From Modicisalibacter radicis (GTDB taxonomy: Bacteria; Pseudomonadota; Gammaproteobacteria; Pseudomonadales; Halomonadaceae): a stretch of DNA of 34,846 nucleotides. A program made the translations under genes and the position numbers. Shown piece by piece: positions 17,955-26,581 of this stretch. The stretch spans positions 1 to 34,846 of the forward strand of contig NZ_CAAHFN010000070.1 in the NCBI RefSeq assembly GCF_900961225.1, in the 5' to 3' direction. Every line of letters starts with the position of its first letter. Positions within the stretch are counted from its first letter, which is position 1. Below the pieces are notes generated by a model. That model worked only from the letters and a program-made list of their open reading frames with translations. It did not search any database and was not told the origin of the DNA.

Positions 17955-17993
17955 GGTCGCTCCTGAACGGTGGCATCGAATCAGCATCGAACT

Positions 17994-18005
17994 ATGTATA
18001 TACAT
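17994..18005. promoter_or_regulatory. Hut operator 1 (HutC-type palindrome) upstream of hutU
   Basis: The sequence ATGTATATACAT is a perfect 12-bp palindrome 40 bp upstream of the hutU start. It shares the core GTATATAC with four other sites in the window, all in front of hut-related operons. HutC-type GntR repressors are known to bind TGTATA-TACA-like palindromes and to release on binding urocanate. Assignment to HutC here is inferred from position, repetition and the two HutC-type genes nearby. Confidence 0.8.
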
Positions 18006-18150
18006 TATGTCAGCCACGCGCCACACGCAATGCTAGCCCGGCCATCGCCGAGTCACCCCAACTTGGGGCAACCACCGCCTCTCTGCACCAGAATTGCACT
18101 TTGGTAGTGAGACGTTGACAAGGATTTACTCGGCGCTCGCTCTTCGGTAT

Positions 18151-18162
18151 ATGTATATACAT
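18151..18162. promoter_or_regulatory. Hut operator 2 upstream of hutF
   Basis: A second exact copy of ATGTATATACAT lies 20 bp upstream of the hutF start, between the promoter region and the CAGGAG ribosome-binding site, where a bound repressor would block initiation or early elongation. A perfect TTGACA hexamer is at 18116-18121, but I see no good -10 at 16-18 bp from it. An alternative is TTGGTA (18102-18107) with TTTACT (18125-18130). Together with operator 1 it brackets a 145-bp segment, so looping between the two sites is conceivable. Confidence 0.8.
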
Positions 18163-18182
18163 TAGCCTTTCAGGAGCTTGTC

Positions 18183-19544
18183 ATGGCCCAACGCCTGTTC
18201 GCCGACCACGCCCTGCTGCCCGATGGCTGGGCCCGGCATGTGCTGATCGAGGTCGACGACGCCGGTTTCATCACCGCCGTATCGCCGGATAGCCTCGCCG
18301 GGAATGCCCGACGCCTGGCGGGGCCGGCGCTGCCCGGCATGCCCAACCTGCACTCGCATGCCTTCCAGCGCGCCATGGCGGGACTCGCCGAGATCGGCAG
18401 CGAGCGCCCGGACAGCTTCTGGAGCTGGCGCGAGCGCATGTACGGTCTGGTCGACACGTTGACCCCGGACCAGGTCGCGACCATCGCCCAGGCGCTCTAC
18501 GTCGAGATGCTCAAGGGCGGCTACACCCAGGTTGGCGAGTTCCACTACCTGCATCACGACCCCGCCGGCCGCGCCTACGCCGACCCCGCGGAGATGGCCT
18601 GGGCGATCAGTGGCGCCGCCGAGCGCAGCGGCATAGGCCTGACCCTGCTGCCGGTGCTCTACGCCCACGGCGGCTTCGGCGGCCAGCCGCCCAGCGCCGG
18701 GCAGCGTCGCTTCATCCACGATGCGCCGGGCTTTCTGAGGCTGCTCGAGCGGCTGACACCGCGCCTGACGAACCATCCGACCCAAGCGCTGGGCCTGGCC
18801 TTCCACTCGCTGCGCGCGGTAACCCCGGAACAGATTCGCGAGGTGCTCGCCGCCGACCCCGCCGGCCCCCGGCATATTCATGTCGCCGAGCAGCAGCGCG
18901 AGGTCGACGACAGCCTGGCCCATTCGGGATGCCGCCCGGTGCGCTGGCTGCTGGACAACGTCGCGGTCGATGCGCGCTGGTGCCTGATCCACGCCACTCA
19001 CCTCGACGCCGGCGAAGTGCGCGATCTCGCTGCCAGCGGCGCGGTCGCCGGGCTCTGCCCGACCACCGAGGCCAACCTCGGCGACGGGCTGTTCCCCGCC
19101 GTCGACTATGCCGCCACAGGCGGCCGGCTGGGCATCGGCTCCGACAGCCATGTCTCGCTGGACGTGGTCGAGGAACTGCGCCTGCTCGAGTACGGCCAGC
19201 GGCTGATCGGCCAGCGGCGCAACTGCCTGCAGGACGGTGATACCCGCCAGGTCGGCGACTGGCTCTACCGCCACGCGCTGGCCGGCGGCGCCCAGGCTTC
19301 GGGGCAGCCGATCGGCGCCATCGCCCCGGGCCTGCGCGCCGATCTGGTGGTGCTCGACGGCGAAGATCCCTACCTGGCGACGGCCAGCGACGAGACGCGC
19401 CTGGGACGCTGGCTGTTCGGCGGATCGAAACAGCAGATCCGCGACGTGATGGTCGCCGGCCGCTGGGTGGTCGAGGCGCGCCGACATGCGCTCGATGAAA
19501 GCAACCAGGCGGCGCTTACCCGGCTGTTCCGCGAACTCGGCTAA
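18183..19544 (+). CDS. hutF: Formimidoylglutamate deiminase
   Basis: A 453-residue amidohydrolase-superfamily enzyme of the HutF type. The metal motif is NLHSHAFQRAMAGL, followed by LIHATHLDAGEVRDLA, TTEANLGDG and GIGSDSHVSLDVVEELRLLEYGQRL. It deiminates N-formimidoyl-L-glutamate to N-formyl-L-glutamate and ammonia, feeding HutG. The start follows CAGGAG at 18171-18176. It is divergent from hutU and is followed 43 nt later by a transporter gene on the same strand. Its presence shows that histidine nitrogen is released stepwise, yielding formate rather than formamide. Confidence 0.97.
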   Translation: MAQRLFADHALLPDGWARHVLIEVDDAGFITAVSPDSLAGNARRLAGPALPGMPNLHSHAFQRAMAGLAEIGSERPDSFWSWRERMYGLVDTLTPDQVATIAQALYVEMLKGGYTQVGEFHYLHHDPAGRAYADPAEMAWAISGAAERSGIGLTLLPVLYAHGGFGGQPPSAGQRRFIHDAPGFLRLLERLTPRLTNHPTQALGLAFHSLRAVTPEQIREVLAADPAGPRHIHVAEQQREVDDSLAHSGCRPVRWLLDNVAVDARWCLIHATHLDAGEVRDLAASGAVAGLCPTTEANLGDGLFPAVDYAATGGRLGIGSDSHVSLDVVEELRLLEYGQRLIGQRRNCLQDGDTRQVGDWLYRHALAGGAQASGQPIGAIAPGLRADLVVLDGEDPYLATASDETRLGRWLFGGSKQQIRDVMVAGRWVVEARRHALDESNQAALTRLFRELG

Positions 19545-19587
19545 TAGCCCGTCGACAACAACAAACCCAACAATCCCTGGAGTCCCC

Positions 19588-20904
19588 ATGTCCGCCGTGA
19601 ACGCCATTCCCAAGCCCACTCCCGCGACGCTGTTCAAGCTGCTGGTACCCAGCCTGCTGGGTATTCTGGTGTTCTTCGTGCCGCTGCCCATCGACGGCAA
19701 GACGACGATCCTGCTCGACCATATGGTCACCGCCGTGCGCGGCCTGCTCGGCGGCGCCGTGCCGTTCTACGCCATGGCGGTGATCGTCGCTGGCGCCCTC
19801 TACCCGGTGGTCACCGGACGCTGGCGCGCCAACCGCACCGAGCAGGTCTTCACCGTGTTCAAGTGGCTGGGCGTGCTGTTCGGCGTGCTGGCGCTGACCG
19901 GCGCCGGGCCGGCGGCGCTGCATACCCCGGACATGCTGCCGTTTCTGTTCGACAAGCTGGTGATCTCGGTGGGCCTGATCGTGCCGATCGGCGCGATCTT
20001 CCTGGCGCTGCTGATCAACTATGGCCTGCTCGAAGGCGTCGGGGTCATCTGCCAGCCGCTGATGCGGCCGCTGTGGCGCACCCCCGGGCGTTCGGCCATC
20101 GACGCCGTGGCGTCGTTCGTCGGCAGTTACTCGATCGGCCTGCTGATCACCAACCGGGTCTACCAGGCGGGCCAGTACTCGGCTCGCGAGGCGGCGATCA
20201 TCGCCACCGGCTTCTCCACCGTCTCGGCCACCTTCATGATCGTGGTCGCCAAGACGCTGGACCTGATGGCGATGTGGAACCTGTATTTCTGGCTGACCCT
20301 GCTGATCACCTTCGCGGTCACCGCAATCACCGTGCGCCTGCCGCCGCTCTCGCGGATCAACGACGACACGCCGCAAGAAGAGGCGCCGGTGGCCCGCGGT
20401 CAGCGGCTGAGCCGAGCCTGGCAGGAAAGCCTGGGCGCCGCCGAACGTGCGCCGGGCCTCGGCCGCAGCGTGGCGGTCAACCTCAAGGAGGGCATGCTGA
20501 TGACCATGAGCATTCTGCCCTCGATCCTCTCGGTGGGCCTGCTCGGCCTGCTGCTGGCCAAGTACACGCCGGTGTTCGAATGGCTCGGGCTGGTCTTCTA
20601 TCCGCTGATCGCCCTGTTCGGCATCGACGAGGCGAGCCAGCTGGCGCAGGCGACGGCCTCGGGGCTGGCCGAGATGTTCCTGCCGGCACTGCTGATGGCC
20701 GATGCCGGGCTGCCCGCGCGTTTCGCCGCCGGGGTGATCTCGGTGTCGTCGATCCTGTTCTTCTCGGCGTCGATCCCGTGCATCCTGTCGACCACCATTC
20801 CGCTGTCCATCGGCCGCATCGTGGTGATCTGGCTGATCCGCACGCTACTCAGCCTGGCGCTGGCGATTCCCGCCGGGTATTTCGCCGCCTGGCTGGTGGG
20901 TTGA
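19588..20904 (+). CDS. YjiH family nucleoside-recognition (Gate) domain membrane transporter
   Basis: A 438-residue polytopic membrane protein with about ten hydrophobic segments. The conserved Gate-domain stretches include VASFVGSYSIGLLITNRVYQAGQYSAREAAIIATGFSTVSATFMIV and a second half containing GIDEASQLAQATASGLAEMFLPALL. YjiH-type proteins are often found in hut loci of proteobacteria, which makes it a candidate transporter of histidine, urocanate or a related imidazole; the substrate is not proven by sequence. The start at 19588 was chosen because CTGGAG lies upstream and the upstream frame only shadows hutF. It is probably co-transcribed with hutF. Confidence 0.85.
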   Translation: MSAVNAIPKPTPATLFKLLVPSLLGILVFFVPLPIDGKTTILLDHMVTAVRGLLGGAVPFYAMAVIVAGALYPVVTGRWRANRTEQVFTVFKWLGVLFGVLALTGAGPAALHTPDMLPFLFDKLVISVGLIVPIGAIFLALLINYGLLEGVGVICQPLMRPLWRTPGRSAIDAVASFVGSYSIGLLITNRVYQAGQYSAREAAIIATGFSTVSATFMIVVAKTLDLMAMWNLYFWLTLLITFAVTAITVRLPPLSRINDDTPQEEAPVARGQRLSRAWQESLGAAERAPGLGRSVAVNLKEGMLMTMSILPSILSVGLLGLLLAKYTPVFEWLGLVFYPLIALFGIDEASQLAQATASGLAEMFLPALLMADAGLPARFAAGVISVSSILFFSASIPCILSTTIPLSIGRIVVIWLIRTLLSLALAIPAGYFAAWLVG

Positions 20905-20954
20905 GTTAAGCACGGCGCTTCGCCGGGGCAGGTTTTCGCAAGGGCGCTGTAAAC

Positions 20955-20997
20955 CCATCCATGGGCGCTACTTTCGCCATCTGACCGCCATGGATGG
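20955..20997. repeat. Hairpin-forming intergenic element between the transporter and hutC genes
   Basis: The 203-nt gap between two convergent genes holds nested inverted repeats. Positions 20955-20967 (ccatccatgggcg) can pair with 20986-20997 (cgccatggatgg) over 12 bp with one bulged G and an 18-nt loop. The right arm also lies within a separate short palindrome, ccgccatggatggcgg (20985-21000). A further stem pairs about 21005-21017 with 21024-21033. The element may act as a terminator for both genes or be one copy of a dispersed REP-like repeat; copy number cannot be judged from this window. Confidence 0.5.
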
Positions 20998-21107
20998 CGG
21001 AAATGCCGGAATGGAAGGGATCACTTCCCGGCCTTGGCGAAAGACCCTTGCTTCAACCTACCCCGGCATCCGAGTTATCAGTGTTTTGGAGTGCGCTCGC
21101 TGGTGAC

Positions 21108-21821
21108 TCAGGTAGCTGAATGGGCCATGGAGCGCAGCTTGTAGCGATCGCCGGGATGCAGCAGATGCGCGTAGCTGATCAGCCGATCGCCCGACCAGGT
21201 GCGCCGGCGCACGCTCAGGCAGGGCTGCGAGGGCTCGACCTCCAGCCAGTCGGCGGCCTGGGGGTCCGCCAGCACCGCCTCGACGACGTGCTCCATGTCG
21301 CTGATCGGGCAGGCGGCGACCAGCACCTCGTTGGGCGTCCGCCGCGAGAAGTCGGCGTCGAGATAATCGGGCACCCAGCGCGGGTTGACGTAGCGATCCT
21401 CGAGCTGGATCGGCAGGCCATCCTCCAGGTGAATGAGGATCGAGTGGAACAGCGTGACGCCGATGCGCACGCCCATGCGCAGCGCCATCTCGTCGTCGGC
21501 GCTGACCGCTTCGCAGCGCAGCACGCGATTGGCGTAGCCATGGCCCCGCCGGCGCACTTCGTCGGCGATGTTGTTGATCTCGACCAGCGGCGACTCCGAG
21601 CGACGATCGGTGACGAAGGTACCGATCCCCGACTGGCGGACCAGGTAGCCCTCCTGCACCAGGTCGCGGATCGCCTTGTTGGCGGTCATGCGGCTGACGC
21701 CGAAGGTCACCGCCAGCTGCTCCTCCGGCGGGATCTGGTGGTCGGCCGGGAAATGCCCCGCGCGGATGTTCTCCAGCAGGTACTGCTTGATCTGTTGGTA
21801 ACGGGGCGGTTGGCGTCCCAC
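21108..21821 (-). CDS. hutC: Histidine utilisation repressor, GntR/HutC family (first copy)
   Basis: A 237-residue protein with an N-terminal GntR winged helix-turn-helix (residues about 8-75; PPEEQLAVTFGVSRMTANKAI followed by GYLVRQSGIGTFVTD) and a C-terminal UTRA/HutC effector domain including LPIQLEDRYVNP and CLSVRRRTWSGDRLISYAHLLHPGDRY. HutC proteins repress hut genes and are released by urocanate. It is the third gene of the oxygenase-hutD-hutC operon, 46 nt after hutD, and that operon has an operator at 23535-23546, so autoregulation is likely. A clearly related but divergent second copy is at 32347-33099. Confidence 0.93.
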   Translation of the reverse strand: MGRQPPRYQQIKQYLLENIRAGHFPADHQIPPEEQLAVTFGVSRMTANKAIRDLVQEGYLVRQSGIGTFVTDRRSESPLVEINNIADEVRRRGHGYANRVLRCEAVSADDEMALRMGVRIGVTLFHSILIHLEDGLPIQLEDRYVNPRWVPDYLDADFSRRTPNEVLVAACPISDMEHVVEAVLADPQAADWLEVEPSQPCLSVRRRTWSGDRLISYAHLLHPGDRYKLRSMAHSAT

Positions 21822-21867
21822 GGGCTCTCCTCGAAATTCTCTGCCGCCCCGGCGTTCGCCCGGGGCG

Positions 21868-22461
21868 TCAGGTCAGCGGTTGCAGGTCGATCCTGATCAG
21901 GCGCGCCGCGTGTGGCATCTCCAGCCTATGGCTGACCGGCGCCGCGGGCGGGCCAAGCCTACGCCAGTGCCAGGCGTCGCCACAATCGAGCCGCACCGAC
22001 GCCGGCCCGGCCAGCCGCGCGCCGCCGGCCACCGCCAGCAGCAGCGTCTCGCAGCCGGGGTCGCGCACCAGCGCTGCGCCGGGGGCGAGCCAGGCGATTC
22101 CGGCTTGCCAGCGTTGCGGATTGTACATCAGGTTCAGCGCCCGGCTGGGGCCATCGGGCAGTTGGCAGCTCACCGGCATCTCGCCGGCGAAGGCCAGGCT
22201 TTCCAGGGGCGCCAGCTCGATGCGCCGCTCGCCGAGCATGAGCGTCACCGGCTGCGCGCCGATCACCGTGAAATGACGCGCCCGGCCGGCAAAGGTCGAG
22301 AATGGCGCCGGCCTGTCGAGTTCGGCGATCGAGACCCGCCAGCCCGGATCCGCGCTTGCTTCGCTCGCCGGTTCGCGGGCCAGTTCCCGGGTGACGCCGC
22401 CGCCGTTGCGCCAGGCGACCGGCTCGCGTTCGGCGACGCGCAGCCTTTCAGGCAAGTCCAT
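21868..22461 (-). CDS. hutD: HutD family protein (hut operon cupin)
   Basis: A 197-residue protein that matches HutD: the N-terminal WRNGGGVTRELA motif, then DPGWRVSIAELDRPAPFSTFAGRARHFTVI and RALNLMYNP. HutD is a bicupin-like protein frequently found in proteobacterial hut operons. In Pseudomonas it has been proposed to set an upper limit on hut expression, perhaps by binding formylglutamate or urocanate. Its gene starts 1 nt after the upstream oxygenase stop, so translation is coupled. It precedes hutC. Confidence 0.93.
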   Translation of the reverse strand: MDLPERLRVAEREPVAWRNGGGVTRELAREPASEASADPGWRVSIAELDRPAPFSTFAGRARHFTVIGAQPVTLMLGERRIELAPLESLAFAGEMPVSCQLPDGPSRALNLMYNPQRWQAGIAWLAPGAALVRDPGCETLLLAVAGGARLAGPASVRLDCGDAWHWRRLGPPAAPVSHRLEMPHAARLIRIDLQPLT

Positions 22462-22462
22462 G

Positions 22463-23434
22463 TCAGGACGCGGCGGTCTTGCGATAGCTCATCGAGGCAT
22501 CGATGCGCCCCAGGATGTAATCGCCCGCCGCCACCGGCGGGTAGTGAGCCTCGTCCGCCGACACGCCGAGGTCGACCGGATCGACGCGGGCGCCGTAGTC
22601 GGGGTCGTAGAAGGTCGCGATCGAGTAGCGCTCGCGGCCGCTGGCGTTGACCACCCGATGCAGGGTCGAGCGGAAACGGTCGTTGGACCAACGCGCCAGC
22701 AGGTCGCCGACATTGACCACCAGCGAGCCCTCGATGAACGGCGCATCGATCCAGCGTTCGCTGCCCAGTTCACGGACCTGCAGGCCGCCGACACTGTCCT
22801 GATGGAGCAGCGTGATGCAGCCGTAATCGGTATGCGGGGCGACGCCGAACTGGTCCGCCGGGCGATCGTCGGGCTGTACCGGGTAATAGACCGCCTGGGT
22901 GCGCTGCAGCGGCTTGGCGTACTTGGCGGCGAAGAACTCGGGGTCGATCTCCAGGCTCACCGCCACGGCGCGCAGCAGGTCGGCGCCACAGCGCCCCACC
23001 TCGAGAAAGTAGCGATCCATCGCCCGCTGGAATTCGGGCATGAAACTCGGCCATTGGTTGGGGCCGCGCAGCGCCTCGCCCGCCAGTACGCTGGGGTCGT
23101 CCTCCGCCAGGTCCAGCCCGAAGCTGTAGAACTCCTTCTCGTCGGGCCGGGTCGCCTGGTACATGGTCGCGCCGCCACGACGATGGAAGCCACGATGGCG
23201 CTTGTTGACCGCCACCTCGGTCTTGCGCCCCAGCGGCTCGGCGAAGAACGCCCGGGCCGCCTGCATGGCGTCGTCGATCGCCGCCTGGGGCAGGCCGTGG
23301 TTGACGATATAGAAGAAGCCGACCTCGGTGCAGGCGCGGCGTATCGCCTCGCCGGCACGCGCCAGGCTCTGCGGGTCGCGTTCGCGCACGCCCTGCATGT
23401 CGACCAGGGGTATTGTCATTGTTGGTTGGGTCAT
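22463..23434 (-). CDS. 2-oxoglutarate/Fe(II)-dependent dioxygenase, isopenicillin N synthase-like family
   Basis: A 323-residue non-haem iron oxygenase. An N-terminal DIOX_N domain begins TIPLVDMQGV. The jelly-roll core has the iron ligands in APHTDYGCITLLHQD (HxD) and FRSTLHRVVN (distal His), followed by ERYSIATFYDPDYGARV, whose arginine region binds 2-oxoglutarate in related enzymes. The start at 23434 has GGGAG 8 nt upstream; an ATG at 23527 is less likely because it falls in the leader. It is the first gene of the oxygenase-hutD-hutC operon, with a hut operator about 100 bp upstream. No such enzyme belongs to the classical hut pathway. Hydroxylation, desaturation or N-demethylation of an imidazole compound is possible but unproven. 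Confidence 0.9.
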   Translation of the reverse strand: MTQPTMTIPLVDMQGVRERDPQSLARAGEAIRRACTEVGFFYIVNHGLPQAAIDDAMQAARAFFAEPLGRKTEVAVNKRHRGFHRRGGATMYQATRPDEKEFYSFGLDLAEDDPSVLAGEALRGPNQWPSFMPEFQRAMDRYFLEVGRCGADLLRAVAVSLEIDPEFFAAKYAKPLQRTQAVYYPVQPDDRPADQFGVAPHTDYGCITLLHQDSVGGLQVRELGSERWIDAPFIEGSLVVNVGDLLARWSNDRFRSTLHRVVNASGRERYSIATFYDPDYGARVDPVDLGVSADEAHYPPVAAGDYILGRIDASMSYRKTAAS

Positions 23435-23534
23435 GGCTGTTTCTCCCATCGGTAAGGGGCGGCCCGCCTCAGGACGACGATCGAGCCGTCGTGCAGTGAT
23501 CACGAGGCGGCGCTTCTCGCTCGGCACGAGCCAT

Positions 23535-23546
23535 AAGTATATACAT
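23535..23546. promoter_or_regulatory. Hut operator 3 upstream of the oxygenase-hutD-hutC operon
   Basis: AAGTATATACAT carries the GTATATAC core with one imperfect flanking base compared with operators 1 and 2. It lies about 100 bp upstream of the oxygenase start on the minus-strand side of the divergent region. It would let HutC control its own operon. Confidence 0.7.
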
Positions 23547-23716
23547 GCAAAAACGCCGACGTGCCATTCAGCGGGAAACCGATATCACTGAAAAATGCGC
23601 TCCTGCGCACTAAAAAGGGGTCAATAGCGACAATTTGCACCAAAGTTCAGCACACAATCAAAAATACCATTGCCGAGATGTATTTCTCCCGCATGCTGCT
23701 TGCATCGAAAAGAGTT

Positions 23717-23730
23717 CCTGTATATACAGG
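23717..23730. promoter_or_regulatory. Hut operator 4 upstream of hutH
   Basis: CCTGTATATACAGG is a perfect 14-bp palindrome, the longest of the five sites. It overlaps the proposed -10 element TATACA at 23723-23728 and lies 66 bp before the hutH start. A repressor bound here would directly occlude RNA polymerase. Confidence 0.82.
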
Positions 23731-23796
23731 ATGAAACCTGCCTTTGCGCACCTGATTCACAGCGGCAGCCATCGCCGGCACCGTAGGGGAACGACA

Positions 23797-25329
23797 ATGA
23801 CAACGAGGCTACGGCTCTCTCCGGGCGAACTGACACTCGACACGCTGCGCGAACTCTTCGAGCGCAGCCCCACGCTCTCGCTCGGCGACGACAGCCGGGC
23901 CCGGGTCGATGCCGCCGAGGCCACGGTCAGCGCCATCCTGGACAGCGGCCGCACCGTCTACGGCATCAACACCGGCTTCGGCATACTCGCCCAGACCTCG
24001 ATACCCCGCGCCTCGCTGACCGAGCTGCAGCGCAACCTGGTGCTGTCGCACAGCACCGGGGTCGGCGACGCGCTGGACGACGCCACGGTGGGACTGATCC
24101 TGGCACTCAAGGCGACCTCGCTGGCACGCGGCCACTCCGGCGTGCGCTGGGCGGTCGTCGAGGCGCTGCTGGCGCTGTACAACGCGCGGGTCTACCCCAG
24201 CATTCCGGCCAAGGGCTCGGTGGGCGCCTCGGGAGACCTGGCGCCGCTGGCGCACCTGGCGGCGACGCTGCTCGGCGAGGGCCGCATGCGCCATCGGGGC
24301 CGCGAGATTCCCGCCGCCGAAGGGCTTGCGCTGGCCGGCCTCGCGCCGCTGACGCTGGCCCCCAAGGAGGGCCTGGCGCTGATCAACGGCACCCAGGTCT
24401 CCACCGCGCTGGCACTGCGCGGCCTGTTCGCCGCCGAAAAACTGTTCACCGCCGCGGTGGTCGCCGGCAGCTTGACGGTGGACGCCCTGAAGGGCTCGGA
24501 TACGCCGTTCGACGAGCGTATTCAGGCGGTTCGCGGGCATCCCGGCCAGCGCGACGTGGCGGCCTGCTACCGCGAGCTGCTCGCCGGCAGCCGGATCCGC
24601 GAATCGCACCGCGACTGCCCGCGGGTCCAGGACCCTTATTCGCTGCGCTGCCAGCCTCAGGTGATGGGCGCCTGCCTGGATCACCTGCGCTTCGCCGCCG
24701 GGGTATTTCTGCGCGAGGCCAACGCGGTCTCCGACAATCCGCTGGTCTTCGACAACGGCGACGTGCTCTCCGGCGGCAACTTCCATGCCGAGCCGGTCGC
24801 CATGGCCGCCGACGTGCTGGCGCTGGCGATCGCGGAGATCGGCGCGCTCTCGGAGCGGCGCATCGCGCAGCTCGTCGACCCGGCACTGTCGGGACTGCCG
24901 GCCTTCCTGGTCGAGGACAGCGGGCTCAACTCCGGCTTCATGATCGCCCAGGTCAGCGCCGCGGCACTGGCCTCGGAGAACAAGACCCTGGCGCATCCGG
25001 CTTCGGTGGACAGCCTGCCGACCTCCGCCAATCAGGAAGACCACGTGTCGATGGCAACCTTCGCGGCCCGCCGGCTGGCCGACATGGCGTTCAATTCCAG
25101 CGCGGTGGTCGCCATCGAGCTGCTGGCGGCGGCCCAGGGCATCGAGTTCCACCGCCCCATGGCCTCCTCGCCCGCGCTCGAAGACGCCCTGGCGCTGATC
25201 CGCCGCGACGTGGCACATTATCAGCGCGACCGCTACTTCGCCCCCGACCTCGACGCCGCGCAACGCTTCGTAGCCGATGCCGCCTTCGAGGCACTGCTGC
25301 CCCGCCCACGCCTCTACGCCGAGGGTTGA
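23797..25329 (+). CDS. hutH: Histidine ammonia-lyase
   Basis: A 510-residue member of the MIO-dependent aromatic ammonia-lyase family. The self-cyclising Ala-Ser-Gly triad is at residues 144-146 in [14 protein letters not shown], and YGINTGFG near residue 55 carries the catalytic tyrosine. [14 protein letters not shown] and [19 protein letters not shown] complete the active site. It deaminates L-histidine to urocanate and ammonia. The start at 23797 follows AGGGG and matches usual HutH length; upstream in-frame codons pass through the operator. It heads an operon with two 2-hydroxyacid dehydrogenase genes, the next starting 1 nt after its stop. Confidence 0.98.
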   Translation: MTTRLRLSPGELTLDTLRELFERSPTLSLGDDSRARVDAAEATVSAILDSGRTVYGINTGFGILAQTSIPRASLTELQRNLVLSHSTGVGDALDDATVGLILALKATSLARGHSGVRWAVVEALLALYNARVYPSIPAKGSVGASGDLAPLAHLAATLLGEGRMRHRGREIPAAEGLALAGLAPLTLAPKEGLALINGTQVSTALALRGLFAAEKLFTAAVVAGSLTVDALKGSDTPFDERIQAVRGHPGQRDVAACYRELLAGSRIRESHRDCPRVQDPYSLRCQPQVMGACLDHLRFAAGVFLREANAVSDNPLVFDNGDVLSGGNFHAEPVAMAADVLALAIAEIGALSERRIAQLVDPALSGLPAFLVEDSGLNSGFMIAQVSAAALASENKTLAHPASVDSLPTSANQEDHVSMATFAARRLADMAFNSSAVVAIELLAAAQGIEFHRPMASSPALEDALALIRRDVAHYQRDRYFAPDLDAAQRFVADAAFEALLPRPRLYAEG

Positions 25330-25330
25330 C

Positions 25331-26581
25331 GTGAAACGACGCTACGCCCGCAGCCATCGCTGGCGCCAGGCCCGGAGCATCGACGAGCTCGCCGCGATGG
25401 CCCGCCAGCGGTTGCCCGCCTTCGCCTGGGAATACGTCAGTGCCGGCGCCGAGGACGAACGCACCCTCGTCGACAACCGTCGCGCCTTCCAGCGCTGGCA
25501 GTGGCGGCCGCGCACCCTGGTCGATCTGAGCGAGATCGATAGCCGCGCCACGCTGCTCGGCCGGGAGTGCGCGATGCCGCTGGCGATCGCCCCGACCGGC
25601 TACAATGGCATGCTGTGGCGCAACGCCGATATCGCCCTGGCTCGCGCGGCGTGGCGCCACGAGGTGCCGTTCACGCTGAGCACGGTCTCCTGCGACAGCA
25701 TCGAGGCGGTCGCCGCCGCGGTTCCCGAGGCCAGACTGTGGTTCCAGCTCTATCCGCTGCGCGACGCAGAGGCGACCCGGGACCTGATCGAGCGCGCCCG
25801 AGCGGCTGGCGCCGAGGCGCTGGTGGTGACCACCGACGCCGTGGTGCTGGGCCGGCGCGAATGGGACAGCCGCAGTTACCTGAGCCCTCGACGCCTCACC
25901 CCGGGCCATACGCTGGACGCACTGCTCCACCCGCGCTGGGCCGCCCAGGCCCTGTGGCCGGACGGCCTGCCGACGCTGGGCAACCTGCTCAAGTACCTGC
26001 CCGCCGGGCAGCACAGCGCGGCCAGCGCGGCGAGCTACATCGGCCAGCAGATGGCCAGCGACCTGAGTTGGGATACCCTGGCCGAGATTCGCCGGCACTG
26101 GCCGGGCAAGCTGATCGTCAAGGGCATTCTCGATGCCGAGGACGCCCGGCGCTGCCGGCGGCTGGGTGCCGACGGCGTCGTGGTGACCAATCACGGCGGC
26201 CGCCAGCTCGACGGCTCGCCGGCCAGCCTCGACTGCCTGCCGGCGATCGTCGACGCCGTGGGCCGGGACCTGGAAATCCTCCTCGACAGTGGCATCCGCC
26301 GCGGCAGCGACATCGCCAAGGCGCTGGCCCTGGGCGCGCACGGCGTGCTCAGCGGGCGGGCCACGCTGTATGGCCTCGCGCTCGGCGGCGAGAACGGCGC
26401 CACTCACGCCCTGGGACTGCTCCACGAGCAGTTGCACAACACCCTCGCCCTGCTGGGGCGTCCACGCCTGGCCCAGCTCGACCGCGACTGCCTGGGCCCG
26501 CCGCTTCACCTGTCGCGCCCGGCTATAGGCGGCACGGTGCCGTCCAGCCCCGCGCCGCCGGTTCCGGGAGACCTGCCATGA
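25331..26581 (+). CDS. FMN-dependent L-2-hydroxyacid dehydrogenase/oxidase (LldD/mandelate dehydrogenase family)
   Basis: A 416-residue FMN enzyme with the alpha-hydroxyacid oxidase TIM barrel. Landmarks are FAWEYVSAGAEDE near residue 31, LAIAPTGYNGM, the active-site TNHGGRQLDG with catalytic His288 and substrate Arg291, and the FMN-phosphate loop DSGIRRGSDIAKAL. It oxidises an L-2-hydroxy acid to the 2-oxo acid. The start is GTG, placed immediately after the hutH stop with GAGGG upstream, and the stop overlaps the next ATG as ATGA. Tight coupling to hutH argues for imidazole-L-lactate as substrate rather than L-lactate, but this is inference. No lactate permease (lldP) is present. Confidence 0.9.
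   Translation: MKRRYARSHRWRQARSIDELAAMARQRLPAFAWEYVSAGAEDERTLVDNRRAFQRWQWRPRTLVDLSEIDSRATLLGRECAMPLAIAPTGYNGMLWRNADIALARAAWRHEVPFTLSTVSCDSIEAVAAAVPEARLWFQLYPLRDAEATRDLIERARAAGAEALVVTTDAVVLGRREWDSRSYLSPRRLTPGHTLDALLHPRWAAQALWPDGLPTLGNLLKYLPAGQHSAASAASYIGQQMASDLSWDTLAEIRRHWPGKLIVKGILDAEDARRCRRLGADGVVVTNHGGRQLDGSPASLDCLPAIVDAVGRDLEILLDSGIRRGSDIAKALALGAHGVLSGRATLYGLALGGENGATHALGLLHEQLHNTLALLGRPRLAQLDRDCLGPPLHLSRPAIGGTVPSSPAPPVPGDLP

Larger units (their letters stand above)
23435..23796. promoter_or_regulatory. 362-bp divergent control region between the oxygenase-hutD-hutC and hutH operons
   Basis: This gene-free region is distinctly AT-richer than its surroundings between about 23535 and 23735. 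It contains hut operators 3 and 4 and a plausible hutH promoter: TTGCAT at 23700-23705 and TATACA at 23723-23728 with a 17-bp spacer, the -10 lying inside operator 4. On the minus strand a GG-N10-GC pattern (GG at 23532-23531, GC at 23520-23519) lies 2 bp from operator 3, but its -12 half is poor. No small gene with a convincing ribosome-binding site was found inside. Confidence 0.6.

Noticed and set aside
18162..19730. A 522-codon open frame on the minus strand opposite hutF
   Set aside because: hutF on the plus strand has full family motifs and a ribosome-binding site. The opposite frame has neither and runs across the hutF operator.
23519..23534. Second sigma-54 promoter on the minus strand in front of the oxygenase gene
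   Set aside because: The GG-N10-GC spacing is present beside operator 3, but the -12 half reads GAGCG instead of TTGCA/T, so it is too weak to call.
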